A stretch of DNA of 64,000 nt from Desulfobulbus alkaliphilus (GTDB lineage Bacteria > Desulfobacterota > Desulfobulbia > Desulfobulbales > Desulfobulbaceae): the NCBI RefSeq assembly GCF_016918545.1, contig NZ_JAFFQC010000007.1, forward strand, positions 62,001-126,000, given 5' to 3'. Shown piece after piece: positions 25,697 through 34,292 of this stretch (position 1 is its first letter; the number at the start of each line of letters is the position of its first letter). The position numbers and the translations under genes were made by a program. The notes beneath the pieces were generated by a model. That model was given only the letters and a program-made list of their open reading frames with translations, did not search any database and was not told the DNA's origin.

Positions 25697-28600
25697 ACCG
25701 ACCCTCCTTTTGTTTGGTCAATTTCTTGCGCAGTTTCCAGTTTAATCCCGTACACCGCATAGAACGTCACCGGCACCACCAGCAGGGTGAACAAGGTGGA
25801 CGCGAACAGACCGAATATAAGCGCCCAGGCCAGTCCGGAAAAAATCGGATCCAGGGTGATTGGCCAGGCACCCAGCGCGGTAGTCAAGGCGGTCAGCACG
25901 ATTGGGCGTAATCGGATGGCGCCGCTTTGCAGGATGGCTTCCTTGACCGGCATCTTTTCCGCCAGGCTGACCTGGATGAACTCGATGAGGACCACTGCAT
26001 TGCGGATAACGATGCCCCCCAGGGCGATCATCCCGATCATGCTGGTCGCGGTGAAAAAGACCAGACTGTCGTACCCACCGATCTCGCGCCCTGTCACCAG
26101 GTTCAAAAACCAGAAACCGGGCATGATCCCGATCAGGGTCAGGGGGATGGCCATCATGATCAAGACCGGCATGAGAAATGAATTGGTCTGCAGAATCAGC
26201 AGCATATAAATTCCCACCAAAGCCGCGGCAAAAGCGATACCCAGATCCCGGAAGACCTGCAAAGTGATTTTCCACTCCCCCTCCCCTGCCCATGTCACCC
26301 GGATACCATCCGGCAATGGATTCTGCTTGAGTCGGCCCTGCATATCGATGATGGCTTCAGCCGGGGCCCGGCCAGCCACATCGGCGGTGACATAGACCAC
26401 CGGATCCAGGTTTTTGTGAAAGATGGGTTGCTCGTTCAAGATCCGGCGAACTTCGACCAGTTCGCCCAGTGGCACGATCCGCCCATCCGGGGTGGCCAGG
26501 GGGATCTGCGTCAGGGTAGTCATATTGCTGCGACTCGCCCTGGGCAGAATCACACGCACATGCAGGGTCTGACGTTCATTTTCCTGGTGAACTTGCGCCG
26601 GCGTCGACCCTCCGACAGCCATCTGCAGGGTCTGGACGATGGTCTGCGCGGAAAGCCCATGCAAGGCCGCTTTTTCCCGATCGATTACGAAATCGAGGCG
26701 ATCGTGGGCTGCTTCGGCCATATCATCAATATCGACCACAAAAGGCTCTGTCCGCATGAGGGCTTTGATGGGCTCGGCCGCGGCGATCAGCTCATCATAG
26801 GTCGTGTCCGGCGAACCATGGATTTCGGCAACGATGGTGGCCAGCACCGGCGGCCCGGGGGGCATCTCCACCAATTGCATCCTGGCCCCGTTGCGCTCGG
26901 CGATCGCCGTGAGATCCTGGCGCAGTCGCAACAGGATGTCGTGGCTTTGCTCGCTTCGCTGGTCTTTCCCCACCAGGTTGACCCGGATATCGGCCTGATG
27001 TGGCGCCTGGCGCAGGTAGTAGCGGCGGACCATGGCGTTGAAGTCAATGGGAGAGTATGTTCCCGTATAGGTCACATAGTGGGTAACTTCAGGCACGGTG
27101 CGCAGGTAGGTTTCGAAATCGCGGACAACTGCATCAGTGGCTTCAAGAGTCGTCCCCGCGGGCATATTGATGACAATCTGGAACTCATTTTTATTGTCAA
27201 AAGGCAGAATTTTCAGCGGGACCATCCGAAAAAGTGCCAGCATTAGCGACAGGACCAGCAGCACGATGATGGCGACCGCCAGCAATCGACGGTTGATCCG
27301 GGAGGTCAGAAAAGGGGTCACCACCTTGCGATAGAAATCGAATATCCATTGAGGAGGCCCTTTGTCATTTTGCGAGGCGGCCGTATCGGAACCGGCACGG
27401 GGATGGTTGCGCAGCAGTCTGTAGGTCATCCAAGGCACCACGGTCAGGGCCGCGAGAGTGGAGAAGATGACGGTCAGGGGGACATTGGCGGACATAGGTG
27501 CCATGTAAGGACCCATCATGCCGGTGATAAAAAACAGGGGGACAAAGGAAATAATGATGGCGATGGTTGAAATGATCACCGGCGGCAGGACTTCGCTGAC
27601 GGCGAACAAGGTCGCCTTGAAGGGATTGCGCCGGCCCATGAAAATGTGCCGCTGGATGTTGTCCACATTGGTGATCGGATCGTCGACCACCAGTCCAAGC
27701 GACAGAATCAAGGCAAACAAGGTGACCCGGTTGATGGTGAAGCCCAGAAGGTGGTTGAAAAAAAGCGCCAGGCTGAAGCTGATCGGAATGGCCACGGCCA
27801 CCACCAGCGCCTCGCGCCAGCCCAGGGCCAGGGATAGCAGCACCACCACGGTGATAATGGCCAGGAGCAGCGAAAGCAGCAATTCGTTGACTTTCTGCTG
27901 AGCGGTGTCGCCGTAATTGCGGGTGACCACCACTGTCACCCCGTCCGGAATCAGATCCTGTTCAAGCCGATCAATTTCAGCCAGGATACTGCGTGAAACA
28001 GCCACAGCGTTGGTGCCCGGTTTTTTAGCCAGAGCCAGGGTAACAGCCGGATAGGTCAATGGCTGATCCTGCAGATGCTCCGCCTGCCTGACCCGGTGGG
28101 AATGGCCCAACCTTGTGTAATGGGTGACTTCCGCTGGTCCGTCGGTGATTTGAGCGACTTCGCGCAAAGAGACCGGCCGCCCGTCGTGGACAGCCACAAC
28201 CAGTTGTTCCACATCCCGCACCGAGCGCAGGAACGAATCAGCGACAACGGTAAAATTGCGGTTGAATCGGTCGATATTCCCGGCGGTAACCGACACATCG
28301 GCCTCCTGCAGGGCCTGGTTGATCTGCAGCAGAGAGAGGTTGTAGCCGGACAAGGCCTCGGGCAGCAGCTCCACCCGGATTTCGCGAGGCCGGCCACCGA
28401 CAATTTCGGTGCGCGAGATATCCTCCAGTCTGGACAACCGCCAAAGCACCTCCTCGCCGATGCGTCTGAGTTCGTGATCGTCGTATTGATCCGAATAGAG
28501 AGCAAGGGTGACGATGGGGACATCGTCGATTTCAACCGGCTTGATCACCCACCCCTGGACGATGGGAGGGGCCTGGTCGATGTGCATGGTGATCTGGTTG

Positions 28601-28965
28601 TGGAGCTTGACCAGTGATTCGACCCGGTCTTCACCCACATGAAAGCGGACCGTGACGATCGCCACGCCCCGCCGGGAAACGGAATAGACGTATTCAACCC
28701 CATCGATCTGCCACAACAACTGCTCCAGCGGTGTGGCAACCAGTTTTTCCACTTCCCTGGGGCTGGCCCCCGGCGCCTGGATGTAAATATCGGCCAGGGG
28801 AACAACAATCTGCGGGTCTTCTTCGCGTGGAGTGATGAAGATGGCTGTTGCTCCCAGGCAAAGAGCGATGACCAGCACCAGTACCGCCGGTGTGCCGGCC
28901 AGAAACGGCCGAACGATGCCGGAAATCAACCCGGTCGGCTCGCGCCCGTTATCGGCCATCGTCAC
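25693..28965 (-). CDS. RND efflux pump, inner-membrane permease (second system)
   Basis: 1090 residues, a proton-driven resistance-nodulation-division transporter. It differs from the 8.7-kb pump in lacking close similarity and in having ThrAsnValAsp after the proton-relay pair Asp428-Asp429 (LVVDDPITNVDNI). Two homologous halves each have a large periplasmic loop. The divergent signature places it in the AcrB-like group of pumps found in environmental Proteobacteria rather than the classic MexB branch; substrate unknown. It overlaps the adaptor gene by 17 bases and the DUF1622 gene by 4, so the four genes form a tight operon. Confidence 0.94.
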   Translation of the reverse strand: MTMADNGREPTGLISGIVRPFLAGTPAVLVLVIALCLGATAIFITPREEDPQIVVPLADIYIQAPGASPREVEKLVATPLEQLLWQIDGVEYVYSVSRRGVAIVTVRFHVGEDRVESLVKLHNQITMHIDQAPPIVQGWVIKPVEIDDVPIVTLALYSDQYDDHELRRIGEEVLWRLSRLEDISRTEIVGGRPREIRVELLPEALSGYNLSLLQINQALQEADVSVTAGNIDRFNRNFTVVADSFLRSVRDVEQLVVAVHDGRPVSLREVAQITDGPAEVTHYTRLGHSHRVRQAEHLQDQPLTYPAVTLALAKKPGTNAVAVSRSILAEIDRLEQDLIPDGVTVVVTRNYGDTAQQKVNELLLSLLLAIITVVVLLSLALGWREALVVAVAIPISFSLALFFNHLLGFTINRVTLFALILSLGLVVDDPITNVDNIQRHIFMGRRNPFKATLFAVSEVLPPVIISTIAIIISFVPLFFITGMMGPYMAPMSANVPLTVIFSTLAALTVVPWMTYRLLRNHPRAGSDTAASQNDKGPPQWIFDFYRKVVTPFLTSRINRRLLAVAIIVLLVLSLMLALFRMVPLKILPFDNKNEFQIVINMPAGTTLEATDAVVRDFETYLRTVPEVTHYVTYTGTYSPIDFNAMVRRYYLRQAPHQADIRVNLVGKDQRSEQSHDILLRLRQDLTAIAERNGARMQLVEMPPGPPVLATIVAEIHGSPDTTYDELIAAAEPIKALMRTEPFVVDIDDMAEAAHDRLDFVIDREKAALHGLSAQTIVQTLQMAVGGSTPAQVHQENERQTLHVRVILPRASRSNMTTLTQIPLATPDGRIVPLGELVEVRRILNEQPIFHKNLDPVVYVTADVAGRAPAEAIIDMQGRLKQNPLPDGIRVTWAGEGEWKITLQVFRDLGIAFAAALVGIYMLLILQTNSFLMPVLIMMAIPLTLIGIMPGFWFLNLVTGREIGGYDSLVFFTATSMIGMIALGGIVIRNAVVLIEFIQVSLAEKMPVKEAILQSGAIRLRPIVLTALTTALGAWPITLDPIFSGLAWALIFGLFASTLFTLLVVPVTFYAVYGIKLETAQEIDQTKGGSV

Positions 28966-30112
28966 CCGGCTCCCCGATCAGCAACGTCTCTCCACCTTCG
29001 AGCCCCGAGAGCACCTCGATCAGGTCATCGTACATGGCGCCGGATTTGATAGAGCGGCGCTGCCAGCCCTCCGGTGTTTGTACCGTCACCAGTTCGAGTT
29101 GGCCCACCCGCCGCACAGCCCGAGGGGGGATCAGGACCACATCCATTTCCCCATGAGGGATCATCAGTTTACCGTACATGCCGGGTAAGGCGCCGTCGAT
29201 TTCCGGCAGGTCGGCCTTGACCAGAAAGGTGCGCGTTCGGGGATCGACAAAGGGAACGATGCGGTCGATCTTGGCGTCGACTGTGGTATCGAGCGTGGCC
29301 AGCCGGACCGGCCGAATGTCACCCAAGCGCACCCTGTTCACCAGGTTTTCAGGGACAATGGCCTCAATCTGCAGGCCCTGAGCCGTGCGCAGCAGCAATA
29401 AAGGTTTGCCCGGCGTGGCCATGTCGCCGGGATCAATCAGACGTTCGAGCACCTCGCCGTCGACAGGGGCGGTCAGCTCACTGTATCCGTGGGAAATTTC
29501 CGCCTCCCGAACTCTCTCCCGGGCCTGACCGATATCGGCCGATGCGGCTGAAAGCCCCTCCTGCGCTCGACGCAGGGCCGCTTGAGCCTGCAAAAAACGC
29601 GAGCGCACCTGCTCGAGATCCTGCTCGGTGGCCGCTTCGAGTTCGTAAAATCGCTCGACCCGTCCATAAGCCCTTTCAGCCTCTGCAAAAGCGGCTTGGG
29701 CCGCATTGAGCGTTTGCCTGGCTTGTTCGCCCCGGGCCGTTGCGGAGTGCAGGGATTGGCGAGCCTGATCCAATCTGGCCTGCAGTTGAGCGTCATCCAG
29801 ACGCACCAGCAGATCGCCCTGGACGAAGGTCTCCCCCGCCTCAACCAAAACCGCCGTAACCGTTGCCCGCACCTGAGCCTCGATACTGGCGTGCGTCCGG
29901 GGCATGACGGTGCCGACGGCACTATACCATTCGGTGACCGTGTGCACGATCGCTTCGACGGTTTCAGCTTCGAAGCGCTGGTCGCCCTCCGTCGGCTGCA
30001 TGTGGCCGGGGCCCACCCGGTCACCGGAAAATAACCACAACGCCAGAATAAGAGCGGCCAGCCCTGTGATGGCCAACACCAGTATGGATAGCTTCTTTTG
30101 ATTGACTGGCAT
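28949..30112 (-). CDS. RND efflux periplasmic adaptor (second system)
   Basis: 387 residues; an N-terminal hydrophobic helix (about 8-28) acts as anchor or signal. Lipoyl-like halves are seen at TVTAVLVEAGETFVQGDLL and YSELTAPVDGEVLERLIDPG with a long Gln/Ala/Glu-rich coiled-coil hairpin between them (about 108-205). A beta-barrel and membrane-proximal domain follow. The gene sits between the outer-membrane channel (6 bp gap) and the pump (17-base overlap), giving the order channel-adaptor-pump-DUF1622. Confidence 0.93.
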   Translation of the reverse strand: MPVNQKKLSILVLAITGLAALILALWLFSGDRVGPGHMQPTEGDQRFEAETVEAIVHTVTEWYSAVGTVMPRTHASIEAQVRATVTAVLVEAGETFVQGDLLVRLDDAQLQARLDQARQSLHSATARGEQARQTLNAAQAAFAEAERAYGRVERFYELEAATEQDLEQVRSRFLQAQAALRRAQEGLSAASADIGQARERVREAEISHGYSELTAPVDGEVLERLIDPGDMATPGKPLLLLRTAQGLQIEAIVPENLVNRVRLGDIRPVRLATLDTTVDAKIDRIVPFVDPRTRTFLVKADLPEIDGALPGMYGKLMIPHGEMDVVLIPPRAVRRVGQLELVTVQTPEGWQRRSIKSGAMYDDLIEVLSGLEGGETLLIGEPGDDGR

Positions 30113-30118
30113 AACGGA

Positions 30119-31612
30119 TCATTCTTGTGGAGATGATCTTTCAAGCGCCCATAAACCAAGAGCGCGCGCCACCTCTGCATCGGCCCTGATCCGATCATAA
30201 AAGGCGGTGGTTGATCGCATTCGCGCCCGGTTGCGGTCGAGCTCGGCTTCCAGGTAACGGGTGATCGGCACCGCACCTCCCCGGTACAGTTCCTTGATCA
30301 GCCGAAAGGATTCTTCGGCGCTTTCCACGCTGCGCATAGCCACCATAGAGCGTGCTTCAGCCTCCTGGCGTTTCAAATAGCTGGTTTTCACATCGTGCTT
30401 GACCTGCAGGATAGCACTGCGGTCGGCTGCCAGCATTTGCCTGAACACGGCCTGCGCCTGGTTCACCCGGGCCGAACGGGAAAAACCGGTGAAAATATCC
30501 CAGTTCAAAACCAGTGCGGCCGTCCAGTTCTCACGGTCCAGATTATACTCCAGATTGGGGTCGGCCAGGTAGTAGGCGGCTACCAGATCCAGCCGAGGCA
30601 GGTAAGTGCCCTTTGCCGCGGTCATGCCGATGTGAGATTTGATCACCTGTTGGCGTGCCTGCAACAGTTCCGGGCGGTGCGCCAATGCCAGAATGATACC
30701 GGCATCATAATGGTCAGGGATGGTCGGAGGCTGCCCAGTGTTTTCTGCCAACACTGCACCCTGTTCAATCCAAGCGGCGGGATCAAGGCCCATCAGGTTG
30801 GCCAGCGCCGCACGAGCAAGTTGAAGCCGGTTTCGGCTTGCAACGAGCTGCTCGTGCGCCTCGGCCTGCCTTACTTCCAGGGAAAGGAGGTCCGCTTTAT
30901 AGGCTGCGCCTCCTTCATAGTGTACTTGGGTGATTCTGTATTGTTCGGCCACCGTATCCACCGATGTTTCGGCTATGCGGATAAAATCCCGCGCGGACAG
31001 AACGTTATAAAAGGTACTGATCACTTCCGCGGTAAGGTTATTGACAACCTGGGCGCGCTGTCCGCGCGAAATATCGATATCCGACCGGGCCATCATGGTG
31101 GCTGAATAGTCCTGGAACCCATTGAACAGATTCATCCTGCCCCTTATCCCGGATTCGAAATTCTCAAACCAACCGGGATTGTTGAAATCGATATCGGGCG
31201 GCAGCATGCGTTGGTCGATTGTCTTGAAGAGATACGCCGATGGAGCGTCGCCTTGCATGTATTCCGTGTACGCCGTCAGCTGGGGCCAGAAGGCGGCCTC
31301 AGCCATGGCGCGCATCGCCCGGGCCTGTTCGATACGCCATTTGGCCTGCTCCAGATCGGGATTGTTTGCAAAGGCGGTTTCGATCGCCTCGGCCAGGGAG
31401 AGCGGCGCGGCGCTGGAGGCCGAATTCACCAAGGTGGGTGTACCGGCATCGGCGTAAACCGGTTGCGGGTAAGCGCTCCGAATTTTTTCATAGGAGGGAG
31501 GTGCAGGAAAGGCGCAACCGCATAGAAGCCCTACGAGTAACCAGAGCAGAATCGTCGGGCCGCGGCGTTTAATAATCAGAGGAAGTGTGGAAGATCTTCG
31601 CCCATCTTGCAT
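30119..31612 (-). CDS. TolC-family outer-membrane efflux lipoprotein (second system)
   Basis: 497 residues; the outer-membrane channel of the second RND system. An N-terminal signal ends in the lipobox LLCGC at about residue 33, so it should be lipidated. Two repeats of the outer-membrane efflux domain follow, with long helical stretches (EAIETAFANNPDLEQAKWRIEQ opens the first, in two parts). First gene of the operon. The start has no strong Shine-Dalgarno; the chosen ATG gives the best signal peptide. Confidence 0.9.
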   Translation of the reverse strand: MQDGRRSSTLPLIIKRRGPTILLWLLVGLLCGCAFPAPPSYEKIRSAYPQPVYADAGTPTLVNSASSAAPLSLAEAIETAFANNPDLEQAKWRIEQARAMRAMAEAAFWPQLTAYTEYMQGDAPSAYLFKTIDQRMLPPDIDFNNPGWFENFESGIRGRMNLFNGFQDYSATMMARSDIDISRGQRAQVVNNLTAEVISTFYNVLSARDFIRIAETSVDTVAEQYRITQVHYEGGAAYKADLLSLEVRQAEAHEQLVASRNRLQLARAALANLMGLDPAAWIEQGAVLAENTGQPPTIPDHYDAGIILALAHRPELLQARQQVIKSHIGMTAAKGTYLPRLDLVAAYYLADPNLEYNLDRENWTAALVLNWDIFTGFSRSARVNQAQAVFRQMLAADRSAILQVKHDVKTSYLKRQEAEARSMVAMRSVESAEESFRLIKELYRGGAVPITRYLEAELDRNRARMRSTTAFYDRIRADAEVARALGLWALERSSPQE

Positions 31613-31787
31613 GTGCGCTCATTCATGGGTGCGGTTGATGGAACCAGGTTCAACCATCATTATCAATGGCAGGTAGCCATTTTTTTACCCTACCGCACCT
31701 TTCAGGAGAGTTCAACACGAAGGTGGATATTGAACATAAAGGTGTACGTACCGTTGAAGAAATGGTGGTTTGAAGGGCACAGCAGAG

Positions 31788-31825
31788 AAAAAAATAAGCC
31801 CTTGAAAATCAAGGGCTTATTTTTA
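31788..31825 (-). terminator. Rho-independent terminator after tRNA-Ser, possibly bidirectional
   Basis: AAGCCCTTGA pairs with TCAAGGGCTT through a tiny loop, with A-runs on one side and T-runs on the other. On the minus strand it follows the tRNA gene by a few bases and ends in TTATTTTTTT. On the plus strand it also has a T-run. Confidence 0.85.
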
Positions 31826-31829
31826 TATA

Positions 31830-31915
31830 TGGCGGAGAGGGTGAGATTCGAACTCACGGTACTTGCGTACACACGCGTTCCAGGCGTGCACCTTAAACCA
31901 CTCGGTCACCTCTCC
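31830..31915 (-). tRNA. tRNA-Ser(GGA)
   Basis: 86 nt including an encoded 3' CCA. On the minus strand it begins GGAGAGGTGACCGAGTGG and ends with CCTCTCCGCCA. The acceptor stem GGAGAGG/CCTCTCC is perfect, the anticodon loop CTGGAAC gives anticodon GGA (serine codons UCC/UCU), and the long variable arm is typical of class II tRNA-Ser. The T loop GTTCGAATC is intact. A terminator follows directly. Confidence 0.96.
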
Positions 31916-32021
31916 TGATTTTGGGACACATCGAGCAACAACGGGAAACCAGAGGTGTATCCATTGCCGGTGCATTTGGAGCATCTATCTAGCCTGCACG
32001 TCACTTTTTTACAATAGAAAA

Positions 32022-32501
32022 TTACCGCCGATTTCGAAAAAAATCCCGCAGCAGCGTGCTGCACTCTTGCGCCAGAACGCCGCCAGTGATGGTAAAAGTA
32101 TGATTGAGCTGCTGGTCGGCACCGATGGCATACTTTGAAACCACTCCCCCGCCCTTAGGGTCCGTGGCCCCGAAGACCAGCCTGGCGATGCGGGCGTGCA
32201 CCAGCAGCGCCGCACACATGGGGCAGGGCTCCAAAGTAACGTACACCGTCACCCCGGGTAAACGGTAATTACCGATTTTTCGGGCTGCCGCCCGGATCGC
32301 CACCATTTCCGCGTGCCCGGAAGGATCTACAGCAACAATACAACTATTGCCTGCTTCCGCGACAACAAGCCCACTGCTATCGACAACAATCGCTCCCACA
32401 GGAACCTCGCCAAAGGCAGCAGCCTGGCGTGCCAGGATGAGGGCTCTACTCATCATCAACTCATCAATGCCGGTCCACTCTGTTGTCAATCCTGTGTGCA
32501 T
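32022..32501 (-). CDS. tadA: tRNA-specific adenosine deaminase
   Basis: Deaminates the wobble adenosine (A34) of tRNA-Arg(ACG) to inosine. 159 residues, normal length. The zinc-dependent deaminase signature is intact: His63-Ala-Glu65 (proton shuttle Glu) and Cys93-Pro-Met-Cys96 in TLEPCPMC. The preceding residues read DPSGHAE rather than the more usual DPTAHAE. The chosen start MHTGLTTEW is the first ATG of the frame. It sits 20-odd bases from repeat copy 7 and about 100 bp from the tRNA-Ser gene. Confidence 0.95.
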   Translation of the reverse strand: MHTGLTTEWTGIDELMMSRALILARQAAAFGEVPVGAIVVDSSGLVVAEAGNSCIVAVDPSGHAEMVAIRAAARKIGNYRLPGVTVYVTLEPCPMCAALLVHARIARLVFGATDPKGGGVVSKYAIGADQQLNHTFTITGGVLAQECSTLLRDFFRNRR

Positions 32502-32526
32502 AAATGTTCTCTGCTCCTCAGAGAGA

Positions 32527-32744
32527 CCTTGTATTAGTAACGGCCGGACTGCTGCCAGAACTGTATTATCTTGTAATCATTATATAATTTTAGAAAAATT
32601 CTCCCAATACGCTTGCACCCGCCACCCTTGGGGCCGTTCGTCCGCACGCCTTTTTATTACCCGTACCCGTCCGATAAAATGTCCTTTAATTGAACGGTCA
32701 CGAACAACAAAGTTGACGCAGGTACGAACGCTCTCGGATCCAGG
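32527..32744 (-). repeat. Dispersed MITE-like element, copy 7 (full length, diverged, 218 bp)
   Basis: Inverted relative to most copies. Read on the minus strand it starts CCTGGATCCGAGAGCG at 32744 and keeps GTACGGG, the hairpin TCAATTAAAGG...TTTATCGGACGG and a CCAAGGGTGGC stem. The distal end (32527-32549) is strongly diverged, ATTAGTAACGGCCGGAC. No target duplication is left. It occupies most of the 346-bp gap between tadA and the sigma-54 activator gene, close to the latter's likely promoter. Confidence 0.82.
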
Positions 32745-32847
32745 CGACAACTTCCCTTTGCTTTTTCACGCAGGAAGGTATACTATTACCAAAAAGAGAT
32801 TGAAAGTACCAGATGGAAATCAGGACAGCAACGGAGCATGGATCATC

Positions 32848-34224
32848 ATGGAGAAAAAAGTATCTGTACTCGCCTATGAATGCCCTCCGGAAAGCCGCAG
32901 TAATATCGAGCAAGCTTTAGCCAGCACCTCCGATATTACCTACCAGAATGATCCGAAGTTGTTGAAGCGGGAGATGAATAATAAACAGTTTGATATCATC
33001 TTCATGAATGTTCGTCCGGAAAATGGCAGAAAAATTGATCTGTTGGAAAAAATCCACGATCAGACTCCCAACACTCCCATCATAGTCACATGTGATCAAG
33101 CAGATACCGGCACGATCGAAAAGGTGATCGGCGCAAAGATCTACGATGTACTCACCCATCCCTTTTCTCCGGCCTTGATCAAACGGTTGGTGCGGCAGGC
33201 TCTGCACAGTCGGCAACAGGAAAATGAACTGGCCTACCTGCGCCGCACCCAGGATATTGTCTATGACTTCGATCGAATCATTGCCGAGAGTGATAATTTC
33301 AAAACCATCATTGCCAGCCTGAAAAAATTCGCCGCCACCGATGCCACCATTCTCATCACCGGCAAAACCGGCACCGGCAAGAGTTTTCTTTCCGGCACGG
33401 TGCATTATAATTCACCCCGCAGGCACTACCCCTTTGTCAAGATCAACTGCGCCAACATTCCCGAGGCGTTGCTGGAGAGCGAATTGTTTGGTCACGAAAA
33501 GGGTTCGTTCACCGGCGCGGATAAGCAGCGTATCGGTCGTTTCGAGCAAGCCGACGGTGGGACTATCTTTCTTGATGAGATAGGCGAGATCTCCATGGAA
33601 CTGCAGTCAAAATTACTGCGGGTGCTGGAGGAAAAATCTTTCGAGCGGGTGGGCGGCAACAAGACCATCAAAGTGGATATCCGTCTCATAACCGCCACCA
33701 ACAGAGACCTGCCGGAACGGATCGCTACCGGTGAATTCAGGGAAGATCTTTTTTACCGGATCAATGTATTGCCGGTGCATCTGCCTCCACTCAAGGACCG
33801 CCCCCGCTGTCTGGCCCCTTTGGCGGAAAAACTTCTGCACCAGGCGATCGTCGCCATGAAAAAAACTCATATCAAAGGATTTACACCCGAGGCACTAACC
33901 ATAATCCGCGGATATGAATGGCCGGGGAACATCAGGCAACTGGCCAATACCATTGAGAGGGCAGTCATCCTTGAAGAAAGTGATCGTATTGGCATCCAGG
34001 CGCTGCATATTCCGGAACTGTTTACCCGAGCACCGGCGGAAGAACGGATTACCGAACCGCTGGAAGCCCAGGAAAAAGCCCTGATACTCAAAGCTTTGAC
34101 AGAAAACCTCTGGGTTCAAAAAAATGCAGCCCGTTGCCTGGGCATAAGTCCCAGAGCTCTGAACTACAAGGTGAAAAAATTCGGTATCACCCACGAAAAC
34201 TGGCGTAAACACAAAAAAAAATGA
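32848..34224 (+). CDS. Sigma-54 activator with degenerate receiver domain
   Basis: 458 residues from the ATG at 32848 (weak GGAG about 11 bases ahead). The AAA+ domain is intact: Walker A GKTGTGKS (172-179), the sigma-54 loop as GSFTGA (219-224, Ser instead of Ala), Walker B IFLDEIGE and the R-finger region. A Fis-type helix-turn-helix ends the protein (NAARCLGISPRALNYKVKKF). The N-terminal receiver fold (1-115) is degenerate: the phospho-acceptor Asp is Asn54 in IFMNVRP, the conserved Lys is His104 in LTHPF and the acidic pair is absent. It therefore cannot be controlled by Asp phosphorylation in the usual way. No histidine kinase is adjacent. Confidence 0.92.
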   Translation: MEKKVSVLAYECPPESRSNIEQALASTSDITYQNDPKLLKREMNNKQFDIIFMNVRPENGRKIDLLEKIHDQTPNTPIIVTCDQADTGTIEKVIGAKIYDVLTHPFSPALIKRLVRQALHSRQQENELAYLRRTQDIVYDFDRIIAESDNFKTIIASLKKFAATDATILITGKTGTGKSFLSGTVHYNSPRRHYPFVKINCANIPEALLESELFGHEKGSFTGADKQRIGRFEQADGGTIFLDEIGEISMELQSKLLRVLEEKSFERVGGNKTIKVDIRLITATNRDLPERIATGEFREDLFYRINVLPVHLPPLKDRPRCLAPLAEKLLHQAIVAMKKTHIKGFTPEALTIIRGYEWPGNIRQLANTIERAVILEESDRIGIQALHIPELFTRAPAEERITEPLEAQEKALILKALTENLWVQKNAARCLGISPRALNYKVKKFGITHENWRKHKKK

Positions 34225-34292
34225 AATGTCAGCAACCGGTTTTCACGAGAGGGTTATCGCCTTGATTATCTGTGCTCGGCAGGTGGGATTTC

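Noticed and set aside
26416-27246. 276-codon plus-strand frame inside the second RND gene
   Set aside because: Antisense shadow of a well-supported gene; His/Gly/Asp-rich composition is typical of reverse-strand artefacts.
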